A stretch of DNA of 64,000 bases from Owenia fusiformis. Its lineage: Eukaryota; Annelida; Polychaeta; Sabellida; Oweniidae. Below are positions 11,001 to 21,445 of this stretch, in pieces (the first letter of the stretch is position 1; each line of letters starts with the position of its first letter). A program made the translations under genes and the position numbers. A model generated the notes under the pieces. It was not told the DNA's origin. It made no database searches and worked only from the letters and a program-made list of their open reading frames with translations. The stretch is from assembly GCA_903813345.2 (NCBI GenBank), contig CAIIXF020000006.1:28837936-28901935 (forward strand), given 5' to 3'.

Positions 11001-13920
11001 ACTATATTTTATTTTCACCGATCGTTCTTACACAATTTATGTAACTTTTGGTTTTCACCCATTGTAAAAAGTATCTTTCCCCAGGTCCTATAGCTATTGA
11101 CAATCGTAATTATATCTGTGTATGTTGATCGCAGCATTATTAACACACTGGAAATAATTAACATTAGAATACTAATAAATTGCTATATATAAACATTTGC
11201 AGATTTTCGAGAAATTAACTGTTGCGTGTGTTAAATATTATATAATCGTTTCAAATTTTGGCTTCTTTACAACAAACACAAATGAAACGAACAAATTTAA
11301 CAATAGAAAATCTATGGCTATTTCAATTTATTAAAATAGATTGGAACATTTTGCGTTATGCGTTGTAACAATTGCTGATTGTTTAAGAATCAATGAATTT
11401 ACAAGAAAACAAAAATGATAAATTCCTTGGTGCTGCAATTGTAACACGGTGCTTGGAATATTAATTAAAGGGTACATTCAAATATCTAAAAATGTCCAAA
11501 TAGAATAATTTCGACTTCATAATAGAATCATAATATCACCGTTTAGAAATATCTATAAAAACTGCAAAACACAGTTTGACATCTGAAGGATAAAATACAT
11601 TGTTAGCGACAATACAGCACTCTCATTTACAAGATCATAAAGCATTTAAATGTATAAGAACGTATGAGTTTAAATATTGAAAAACTCAAAAACACGTGTT
11701 TTTGACATTTCGCCGTCATATAGTGACGGGTGAGGACGCGGTTTGAAGGGCTGGAGTGGACACGAAAGGCACTGCCTTATGGCCGCTTATAGTCCAATCT
11801 GATCTGGTGAAACTTTAATGATTAGCTGTCTAACAAAATCTGATTTTAGAATGCTGATAAAAAAATGACAAATACATCTTTAGCTTGTCTTTGAAAACAG
11901 TCTAGAACAGGAGTAACTTTAATCTTGTACATCAAATATATGTAACGACAAAACTGATTTCCGGCGCAAAGCCATCGGGGAAATTGCAAGCAATATCCGA
12001 ACGATTAAAGAAGTATACAATTATGTTTCCTAAATACGTTTCCTACTACGAAGAAATATATCGTTCGTTTATTGAGAGTATACATATTCTATCTTATATC
12101 TTTTAAAATATCAGAACGAGACCGACAGATCACCTCGAGCAAAGGATGGACAATTCTAATCTGCAGACTGAAAATCTTACATCTGTATGGGGGTGGATCG
12201 CTGCAGCTAATCGGTTGGAAATACTATCATTTACGCCAAGCGTCAAACGAACGCGGATCCACCACTGAACATGATTAAATATTTTAATATATTTTATGCT
12301 TTTATAATTATTTAATAAAATCCAGTAAAGTATTGTATCCAATTAAAAGATGACCTCTTGGACTCGTGCACATTATGCTGTCATCAATGATCCAAATGAA
12401 AAACTCGCGTGGTTGTTTCAAAAAGTTAAACGTTTCATTGTTTTGACCACTCAGTTGACGCAAGTCTCCATCGTTGGGATTATAAATTATTAACAAACGA
12501 TAAAAGTTTAACTAACTAACAAAGAGTCGTTCCCTTAGTATCGACGACTTTTAGGCCCGTGTGCCCAAGTTTGTAATCGAGCCAGGGAACTCATTCTGTT
12601 CTGCTTGCCTTATAATCAATGCCAGAAACATAAAATCCTCGATATGTGTGAAAATAACATAAACTTTAAAGGAGGGTCATAAAATCAGGTTTAATCATCT
12701 GCGTAATCCGGCAGGAAGTTAAATGAAGCGCTAATTGATTTGGCAAATCAGGCTTGGTGTAAGTGTTAATTGCGTCTATTAACTAAGGATCTATCGCTTG
12801 CAGATTATGGGGTATCATGAGAAAGACAGCGTGGATGGAAAAATGACCGTGCCACTTAGTCGATAAAAACAAATTGAGCTGAAAAACTAGTTAGCCTTTC
12901 ATCTAATTGCTTGAGAAAGTGTCAAGAAATCGGGCAAGAAATATTATCAGCAGAAGTGGCAATATTCTCTCTCTCTCAGACGCTAAATGCTCTGTTATTG
13001 CCTGACTCATATCATGAAAACAACACTTTTAGTAAATTATGTGGGTACTGCATCAATTATTTTTATTTATAGTATTGCTATTAGGGTTTTGCCCATTCTG
13101 TTTTTCTATGAAGATCTTGTCCAACTCATAAAAACAGTCATTTACAGTATTTACTTTTGATGAGGGTACTACAATAGCACATGCAGCACGTGGTTATAGT
13201 GTTTGTATGTTATTGGGAGTTTGTTTGTTTCAATTGTGTTTTTTTCCTTTTGAACTACAATATTTATTTAGTTTTAATTTGATCATTTTCTACTGTAATA
13301 AATTTGGTTTATTATCGCCATCAAAATGAGATCCAGCAATCGACAAGCCAATAGAATAAATTCAATAAATATGCGTTTTAGATGTGTGAAATTAATTGTT
13401 TTACTAGATTAGGCGACAACTAATTTGAATAAACCTAATAACATAACCAAGATTAACCCAAGATTTCACATCACTAAGCTAATACGATAAAAAGTGACTT
13501 TTACTCATTTCGATTTTCATATTTCGTGGGAATTCGATAATCTGTCATCCATTAAGGCATATTGGATCATAGTAAGCCTAACCACCCGTGAAATATTTAT
13601 TGGTCTCAGATGATCGCAAGATAGCTGATTCATAATCAAAGAACATTAGAAAATAATAATCTCCGACAGAAGGATTAATGGAACTGTTATTGTTTAAGAT
13701 TGCCAATGTTACAATTTCAACTGATTTCTTGTGGTTTTGGCTCTTGCTAGCGAGTAATTTCTTTACGCTTTTTGATAGATTTAGAATTTCCGTTTACATA
13801 TTAGTCACAGTTCCTCTACCACTGCACGAGGGCTCCACCACACCATGTAAAAACGCAGGTAGGCATCAGTTGGGAGATTTAAGTGTATATCTTATTTGCC
13901 TAGTTTTCGGTTGCATTTGT
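8100..13920. other. Long unique sequence without recognised genes; possible regulatory DNA
   Basis: There is no convincing exon and little obvious repeat over 5.8 kb, in contrast with the rest of the window. Several stretches (about 8.8-9.3 kb and 12.66-12.9 kb) are dense in TAAT/ATTA cores, such as TTTAATCATC, CTAATTGATTT and GATTATCATG, with occasional E-boxes. This is what clustered homeodomain sites look like, but AT-rich DNA produces such cores by chance. The 9384-9590 frame has an acceptor-like sequence but an unconvincing protein. Confidence 0.3.
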
Positions 13921-13921
13921 T

Positions 13922-14288
13922 GCCATGGCACTGGTGATCCGCTCGATTAAGCTGGTTACCGAAACGGTTCGTTTTGGTAACAAAATGTCGGAACGTCGAA
14001 GGTACGGTTTTTCTTTTTTCCTTATTTCACGCGTTGTAGGCAGAATCACCACGACGTTTTTTCTCACAAACGTGTATCAGCATCATATGTTTTAGAAAAT
14101 GCACATGTTTACGAAAAAATAGCTCAGAATAGCTAATACACGTTTGTGTTAAAAATGTCGTGGGAATTCTGCCAACAACGTTTGAAATAAAGAAAAAAGA
14201 AAAATCGTACCTTCGATGTTCCGACATTTTGTTACCAAAACGAACCGTTTCGGTAACCAGCGTAATCGAGTGGATCACCAGTGCATGG
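13922..14288. mobile_element. Foldback element with arms of about 150 bp
   Basis: The sequence starting near CATGGCACTGGTGATCC, including GGTTACCGAAACGGTTCGTT, returns in reverse complement ending GGATCACCAGTGCATGG. The arms match over roughly 150 bases around a loop of about 60 bases. There is no internal gene. It is a non-autonomous foldback or long-TIR MITE. Confidence 0.8.
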
Positions 14289-14459
14289 TCAAACTATAGT
14301 TTCGTAAAATAATCAATAGGCTTAATTTACGCATTGACCTTCAAGACTGTGTCCCCCCCCTCCTTATCTTCTCCACCAACACAGGTGTGTAGTTGCGTGT
14401 GGGGGGGGGCTAACAAGGTTTTGTAACTAGACTATTGTTGTCCCTTCTTATTTTACACT

Positions 14460-14711
14460 TAATGTATTCTTCGCGATCGCACCTCCCACCCCCACCCCCA
14501 TAACCAATAGAATAAAACCATGAAAAAGAAGAAGAAAAGAGCTTTAAATTGTTTTTATTTGAATCATTATTATTCTAGCTCAATTTTGAAGGAAGTTGCG
14601 AAATAAATTTTATTTTTTGACTTGTTTATTCCACAATCCTATCTTTCCTGACTGGAAACCGACATTTTTTGGCGATTGCACCCCCTGACTGAAAGCTGGC
14701 TACGCCCCTGA
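14460..14711. mobile_element. Copy of the 'TAGCCAGGAGGGG' MITE family
   Basis: It shares with the intact copy at 55146-55412 the order: C-rich end, CCATAACCAATA, AAAGAGCTTTAAA...TTTTATTT, CTAGCTCAATTTTGAAGGAAGTTGC, and the end GAAAGCTGGCTACGCCCCTGA. The left terminus is degraded. Other relatives lie at about 42167-42345 and 49917-50125. Confidence 0.7.
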
Positions 14712-15061
14712 ATTTATAAAGGGATTACAGATGCTAAAATTATAATTTTATTGAAATTAAGCAATACACGTTCGTACCTTGTATTTCTACCCTCTATATT
14801 GCACTTATTTCATGGTTATTGCCCATAATCTTATTGGAATAATAGCAATGTTCCATTTAAGTTAATGAGACAAAATTGGGAAACAATAACAATAGATGAG
14901 TGAAATAGAAAATTCAAGAATTTAAAATGAAAGAATCAAAAATAGCTGCAAGCTTATTTCGCTCATTGTTTTATTTCAATAAAATGCCGTAGTACAGTTG
15001 ATGTTAAGCGACATCTTTAAATGATGCGCAAAACTTTTTCACAATTCGTGGCCAGCAAGAA

Positions 15062-15111
15062 CTACTTTCCAAGTCCCAGTTGTTTCACAACTTCACCAAG
15101 TCTGTCCAGTT
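15062..15111 (-). CDS. Orphan terminal exon: amphipathic C-terminal tail paralogous to the 20.0-kb gene
   Basis: A good acceptor (gatgcttttcag) opens a 50-base exon that must be entered in phase 1. It encodes a 15-residue tail, LDRLGEVVKQLGLGK, then stop. An AATAAA lies at 14970-14975, about 87 bases downstream. The tail aligns with the last exon of the gene at 19986-20587 (LDLLERLKKSGLLGRF): LD-L-E---K--GL-G, with the same entry phase and stop position. I could not find a matching signal-peptide exon. Only about 195 bases separate this exon from the stop of the preceding gene. It may belong to a truncated duplicate, to a distant first exon, or to an alternative 3' end of the gene at 15306-17921, although no good phase-1 donor is visible there. 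Confidence 0.4.
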
Positions 15112-15305
15112 CTGAAAAGCATCGGTGATTATAACTTTAATTTGCTATGCTGGTAATACGTGAGATGATAAGCTCAAGAATAGTTGAGCTGTTCAAATAC
15201 ATTAGTTTTGTATTAAATATGGTTATTATTTATCGGTCACAACCATTAACCATGAACAATCTCGTAACGTTTTAATTGAACTTTGAGATTTGAGGAAATT
15301 TTCCT

Positions 15306-17921
15306 CTAATAAGGAAGTAACCAACCGACACATCGCTCGCCATCCGGGTATTTGACCTTGATGTAGAGATTACAGCAGGTCACTTGGCTCGTGACGCATG
15401 ATCCGTTCACTGCTTCTTGCCAGTAGTGGGTAGCGTAAACAGTCCTGATACTAAAACATACACCAAAGGCTGTGTACTGGCAGTGATGGGATATGTAGTT
15501 TATACTAGGGTAATATACATATTCTAATCGTATGAACCAACCGGAGTTGTAGATATACATATCTCCCAATGGATAAACCCAATATCGAAAACCGACCGTA
15601 CACAACATAAAGCTGATCCAAAAACTCAACACGCTGCGATTTTTGAATCTAAAATTCTGTTTAGCGATTTTCAAAAATTTCCAGCTTTTTATTTAAATTA
15701 AGAGTTTAATAGATTATGATATTCGCTTGGAACTTATGATTACCAAACGTATGGATGGAAAGGGTATATGCCCAAGATACTCGGAAAGAGAAATAATATG
15801 AACTCTGAGCCAATGCATTACCTGTACTTGTAAGTATACACACTGCATCTTTTCCATCCAAACTGGCCACACTTTGCGACATCTTTCACTTTCTCTGCTA
15901 CATTCTGCTGTTGAGTAATTCTGCGACTCCTCGTCACGATGTTGATAGGGCGCGTGTTCATACAGCACCAGAACTTACTATTTGAAAAATTTATAGAAGA
16001 AAGCATTTTAAATCAAAGGAGTTGGGTAAACTAGCAACAGAGAGTGCCCCAATTGAAGTGTGAAAAAACTTTTTTTAAGAATAGGAGAAAAAAAACTCAG
16101 AAATGCATAGATTGAAGTCTATATTTTTGGGTAGTATTTTTAAAAAAATTTAGAAAAAATCGTTACGGTGTCTGGAGACCTTCAAAGAGGGTGGGGGCCA
16201 GAAGGAAAAAAATTCACATATTTTGCAACCCTCTTGATGAATTCCAATTTACTCAGCTATGAATGAATGTTTTTGATTTATCTGTCCAGGATTATGTAAA
16301 TATATATTTATTTGATCCATACATACAATTGATTTAAACAATATGTACAGTTTAGAGGTAAGTAAAGCTTTGAAAGGACATTTCATGCTGAGTCTGGGTG
16401 ACATTTTTATTCACTGGAGGTAGTAATCCTTTGAGTGTTTTCACATAGAGCATAACAAGTCTCCACTCTAATAAGTGCTTCTTTAGTTACATAAATGTTA
16501 TATTGTTGCATACAAAGAATAATTTTGATGGAGACTTATTATGCTCGGTGTGAATTTTAGAACTTTATAGAAAATTTTGCCTGCCATTTTTGTTGATTAT
16601 TCAAAATGGCCAAATGCTATTCATGCTGCATATGTAGGAAGCAGGGCATTATAAAATTTTAGATGCTAAAATACCTGAAACATCAAGTGGTTATATGTGC
16701 ACAACATCTGAATCAGGTAGTTCAAGTGATGATGAGTAAAACTAATCAGAAAATGTTTCATTGTTATTTCATTAACAAGCCAATGATGAAATGTGTTGAG
16801 ATTTTAGATGTTTTTCACCTTTTAGGTGATCTCCAAGAAGTGATTATCTCCGTTATCTGTACTTACTGTTTCCTAGACATTATCAGAATGATTGATAATA
16901 AACTTAATAGTTGCTTTAAAATTATGTTGAATAATATCATTATGTTGAATTATAATATATACAGTGTGTGTGTTTAGTGTGTGGTTTTTAGCATACCCTA
17001 TGTCGCTAACAGGAAGCAGGACATATTTCTCATAAAAAATAAACATTACTTTACGAGTCAAATCATGAAATATACATTCTGAATTTAAATGAATTAAAAA
17101 TAATAAAGTATTTTCATTATTTTAGGTACTTTTGTTCTCTTTCAGTGTTGCATGGGAAGGGCGGAATATATTAATATAAATATCTCATTATTGGCAAATT
17201 GCCAATTTACTATATATTGTAATTCCAACCTCTATGAGACTAAATTCCTACAGATATTTGTGATATTTTAACCAAAAAGGTATATTTTGGTAGAAAATAA
17301 TGAATTTTTTTAATTTGACCTTGACCTGGGGAATATGACCTTGACCTAAATTTTCATACATTTTTGAAACACATATATCACATAGATTAATAAAATAAAG
17401 AGAAAACTTGAAAATCAGGTGGGGCTTAAAATAGCCTTGTTTACCCAACTCCTTTTTGTACATTTTATTAATTAAAATAATTGTGCTTATATCAAAACTC
17501 ATTTTAATATACATTATCTGATTCTCAGGTAAAAGAAAAAGTTAGAAGTGAAGAAGCATATCAGACAAGGCATTAACATGCAAAATGTCACCACCTGCCA
17601 TTTGTCACAGACGCCGAACACCAACCGTCCACAGATAAGTTGGAGATCAAAACAATATGACACCACATACTGAGGTTTAGATGGACCAAGCAGACAACCA
17701 TATTCTACGTCAGAGCCTTACCCTTTTTGTTGACGTTTCACTATTCTCGCAGCCTCAGGATGAATCTCATCGTGGTAGAGTTGATCAAACTCTTCCAATT
17801 CACTTCTTGATATATCACTTCCTGGGGTAAGAAGTTTCCTTCTGGTAAGGGTTTTGTCCCCTGCGGCCAGTGCTATGTATATCCCCAATAGGAGGAAAGC
17901 TAGAGAGATCCTTACTGCCAT
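15306..17921 (-). CDS. Secreted Cys-containing precursor, 'WCC-type' (232 residues predicted), family not recognised
   Basis: Three exons are predicted: 17921-17722, 15977-15822 and 15648-15306, with both introns in phase 2. Exon 1 starts at an ATG followed by a hydrophobic core (ISLAFLLLGIYIALAAG, residues 5-21), a typical signal peptide, then an acidic/basic propeptide ending RIVKR. After Lys-Arg the chain starts with Gln and reads Q-x5-W-C-C across the exon join. Donors (AAAAAGG|GTAAGG; TACAG|GTAATG) and acceptors (tttttcaaatag; gaattttag) are acceptable. Exon 2 adds C-x7-C. Exon 3 is rich in Trp/Tyr/Phe with seven cysteines, including a CC pair. An ATTAAA lies near 15271, just after the stop. 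The gene at 21446-22805 has the same plan. The cysteine count after the propeptide (11) is odd, so a dimer or an imperfect exon model is possible. Function is unknown: hormone, defence or venom-like roles are all open. Confidence 0.5.
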
Positions 17922-18394
17922 GTTGCTTTAAGTAATTGTCGCAACGAAGAAACGGAAATATGGTGTGTTTGAGATAGTCTCTTATCATGCAGATGATATG
18001 AAGATAATGAAATTACACCCAACTTGATAGTGAACTCGGGTGTGTTCGTTCACTATGCCCAATTTGATAGTGTTCTAGGAATTAAGATGGTGTTGATTGT
18101 CTCAAATAGGGATTTGATGTGAGTTTTAAGAATTCAGATTAGATGCATTCCCTGTATGAGTACGTCCAACAAAATGCACCATCCATGTGTGTACGTACAT
18201 TGACAGAAAGTGGTGTCTCTGTGTGTCTATCTGATCAAGTAAATTATCTGTATATATACGTTATCAAATAAAATGCAATTGTCTTTGTGAACTTGACATC
18301 AGATAAAATACAGTATATGTACGTGAAAGCTGTCCAAAATGACGAATCGTCTGTATGTACACGTTATCATACATATAAAATACTTCTTTACCAT

Positions 18395-19625
18395 ATAAAT
18401 ACGACATCATCTATATGTGAACGTAGTCTGATAAAATACATCCCCTGTATGTGTACCTTGTCAGATAAATATATCATCTATATGTGTACGTTGTCTGATA
18501 AGATAAATCATCTGTGTGAGTACGTTATATGTGTACGTTGTCCGATAAAATACATACGTCTGTATGTGTACGTTCTTTGTGTACGTTGTCCGATAAAATA
18601 CATCGTCTGTGTGTGTACGTCCTATGTGTACGTTGTCCGATAAAATACATACGTCTGTATGTGTACGTTTTATATGTACGTTATCCGATAAAATACATAC
18701 GTCTGTATGTGTACGTTATATGTGTACGTTGTCCGATAAAATACATCGTTTGTGTGTGTACGTTCCATGTGTACGTTGTCCGATAAAATACATAGTCTGT
18801 ATGTGTACGTTCTATGTGTACGTCATCCGATAAAATACATACGTCTGTATGTGTACGTTATATATGTACTTTGTCCGATAAAATACATCCTCTGTGTTTG
18901 TATGTTCTATGTGTACGTTGTCCGATAAAATACATCGTCTGTATGTGTATGTTCTATGTGTACGTTGTCCGATAAAATACATCGTCTGTATGTGTACGTT
19001 CTGTGTGTACGTTGTCCAATAAAATATATCGTCTGTATGTATACGTTCTATGTGTACGTTGTCCGATAAAATACATCATGTGTATGTGTACGTTCTATGT
19101 CTACGTTGTCCGATAAAATACATATGTCTGTATGTGTACGTTATATGGGCACGTTGTCTGATAAAATACATCGTCTGTATGTTAACGTTATATGTGTACG
19201 TTATCCGATAAAATACATACGTCTGTATTGGTACGTTATATGGTGTACGTTGTCCGATAAAATACATCGTCTGTGTGTGTACGTTCTATGTGTACGTTGT
19301 CCGATAAAATACATCGTCTGTATGTGTACGTTGTCCGATAAAATACATCGTCTGTATGTATACGTTCTATGTGTACGTTGTCCGAAAAAATACATACGTC
19401 TGTATGTGTGCGTTATCCGATAAAATGCATCGTCTGTATGTGTACGTTGTGAGATAAAATACGTAGTCTGTATGTGTACGTTGTGAAATAAAATACATCG
19501 TCTGTATGTGTACGTTGTGAAATAAAATACGTAGTCTGTATGTGTACGTTGTGAAATAAAATACGTAGTCTGTATGTGTACGTTGTGAGATAAAATACAT
19601 CGTCTGTGTGTGTACGTTGCTAAAT
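18395..19625. repeat. Minisatellite, about 47-bp composite unit
   Basis: The array repeats GTGTACGTTGTCCGATAAAATACATCGTCTGTAT plus a shorter block GTGTACGTTCTAT. Some units keep only the longer part, and the last part of the array carries TTGTGAAATAAAATACGTAG variants. It lies between two of the secreted-precursor genes. The open frames on both strands inside it (Cys/Val/Arg- or Tyr/Thr/Arg-rich) are translations of the repeat. Confidence 0.95.
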
Positions 19626-19951
19626 AACAGATAAACTGCAGTCTTTGTTATTTGTATATACGTACTTTTTCCGATTATGTTACCCGTTGATTTTGGAAGT
19701 GTGGGACATGATTGCTATCTGTGACAAAAATGATGGATCGCTACATTTGATATCTTATCAGAATTTACTAAAAAAATATCTGTACTTGATGATATTTCCT
19801 TGGAAAACTGGTAGTAATTACAGAATTATTTATAATTCTGAAAATGATTTGGAATGATATATATGAGTTATGGGGACCGTATAAAGCAGAGTCATATTGA
19901 GACATCAAGGTTTATTTACAAAATCAAAAATCAAGTCGATAACTGAAAATA

Positions 19952-19957
19952 TTTATT
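19952..19957 (-). terminator. AATAAA polyadenylation signal
   Basis: A canonical AATAAA (TTTATT on the plus strand) lies 29 bases beyond the stop codon of the small gene at 19986-20587. That is a plausible distance for a short 3' UTR. Confidence 0.6.
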
Positions 19958-19985
19958 CCATAAATGAATGAATGTAAGGAAGAAT

Positions 19986-20587
19986 CTAGAATCTTCCGAG
20001 GAGACCGCTCTTCTTCAATCTTTCCAACAAGTCAAGGTTCTTTAGAGCTTCATCCATATCTGAAACAATATGTATGACAGGCGGATGGAATTAATGAATT
20101 TCATGTATATACCTGATACAGAAATTAGTCAGATAGACAGATATCCCCATTGGTTACATTTGCTGAAAACTCAAAATAAGTAAACGATGGATTGTTGAAA
20201 CTTGCTTGCATTAAACCGAAAATATCAACTTACCAACATTAAACATCAACTTTGTTTTCAAACTAACCATAACACTCTCGTTATTGTGAGTTGCCTTAGG
20301 CAAATAGTAGTTCAAAGTTTGAAGTATATAGGTAGATCTCTTAGACGATCCCCTATCAATGAAATCCAGAAAGGTGACATTGGTTATTAGGAATTTTGAC
20401 AGAACTGAGAAGAGAAAAAGACGTCACTCCTGGTTCCACACTCTTTTCCCCATGATCTCATTGAAACAATTTCACAGGGACTAATTACCTTACTTTCTTC
20501 AGCATCTGGCGGGCCAAACTCAGTGACCATGGAATATGGTAAATCTAGACCAATGGCGCCAATGGCGAGTACCAGGATACGTGACAT
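19986..20587 (-). CDS. Small secreted peptide precursor with amphipathic C-terminus (55 residues predicted)
   Basis: Two exons are predicted: 20587-20494 and 20059-19986, joined in phase 1 (GAAGAAA|GTAAGG ... tattgtttcag). The N-terminus has a short hydrophobic stretch (ILVLAIGAIGL, residues 4-14) acting as a weak signal peptide. An acidic linker with TEFGPPDAEE follows, then a helix-forming tail ending LDLLERLKKSGLLGRF-stop, with Leu on one face and Lys/Arg/Glu on the other. A TATAAATA lies 51-58 bases upstream of the ATG and an AATAAA 29 bases after the stop, so the transcription unit looks complete and compact. There is no cysteine and no dibasic site before the tail. The tail is paralogous to the exon at 15062-15111. 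Membrane-active or receptor-ligand roles are possible, and neither is shown. Confidence 0.5.
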
Positions 20588-20637
20588 GATGGGCTTTTTC
20601 AACAAAATGGGCCTTGTGTGATGTAGTAGGCATGACA

Positions 20638-20645
20638 TATTTATA
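20638..20645 (-). promoter_or_regulatory. TATA box (TATAAATA)
   Basis: A perfect TATAAATA on the minus strand starts 58 bases upstream of the ATG at 20587. A start about 30 bases downstream of it would leave a 5' UTR of roughly 20 bases. It fits the small secreted-peptide gene it precedes. Confidence 0.55.
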
Positions 20646-21445
20646 CGAAACGTTCCATCCCTCAGGGTACGGTGACATGAATCGCATACTGAGAGAACAT
20701 ATATATACGTTTGCTATTGATGGAAACTTAAAGCCGATGGATCTCTCGTCAAAGTATCCTGATACTGTCCACAGAGCTAGACTAAACTATTCAGTTTGTT
20801 TTGTACGTACGCATGCAATTGTCTTGGATGAGGATGTAATCTCTACAGCACACCAGGTTGCCGTTAGGACAAGGCCTCGCTTCCAGTACGGTCTCCGTTC
20901 GGTAGATTTGCCTTGAAGTCATCCTGATGCATATGAAATTATATTATTCAAGTTTAATTCTGATTTAGTCTATGTTATATGATTCATGTTAAACTAATCA
21001 CAAAATAATTATGTGAATTCTATGGAAATAAAATTGTCTTATTCAAAGAGATCGCACTATCGGTAATGATTCATAAAAATATCTTTGATAGAATAAAAGG
21101 GACAAAGCAATATTTATCTATCATGCCAAATTCCAAAAAGTAACAAATTATTAAATATGACTATGTGTTACATAAAAAGAGATCAAGAAATTTCATTGTG
21201 TATGTGGTTCAGAAATAAAGAAAATTAAAATAGAAATCAATGGCATTGCCAGGAATGGAACCCTTAAAACTGTGGTTTGAAACAGATGTCTTATCCTCTC
21301 GTCCACCCCCGTCAAAATGGTGGCATTTGATGAGGGAGGAAATTTACCTTTACTTAAGGCGTTTGACAGTGTTTCTTGTTGTACGATAGATCGTTCTTTG
21401 GGATACTGGGGATTTTCTCCCTTATGACCAGTACAAGTACTCTAC

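Noticed and set aside
11400-11480. Plus-strand reading PWCCNCNT resembling the WCC motif of the secreted precursors
   Set aside because: It has no signal exon, no convincing acceptor and the wrong strand. Stops lie close upstream. It is probably chance.
15714-15968. 84-codon minus-strand frame overlapping exon 2 of the WCC-type gene
   Set aside because: It is an out-of-frame shadow of 15822-15977. The frame joined through phase-2 sites has the conserved motif.
17590-17722. Alternative second exon for the 17.9-kb signal exon via a 52-base intron (acceptor aacctcag near 17672)
   Set aside because: The intron would be unusually short. The alternative at 15977 gives the conserved Q-x5-W-C-C spacing shared with the paralogue.
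18287-19600. Several overlapping frames rich in Cys-Val-Arg or Tyr-Thr-Arg
   Set aside because: They lie wholly inside the 47-bp minisatellite. The repeated cysteines come from TGTGTACGT units, not a toxin-like array.
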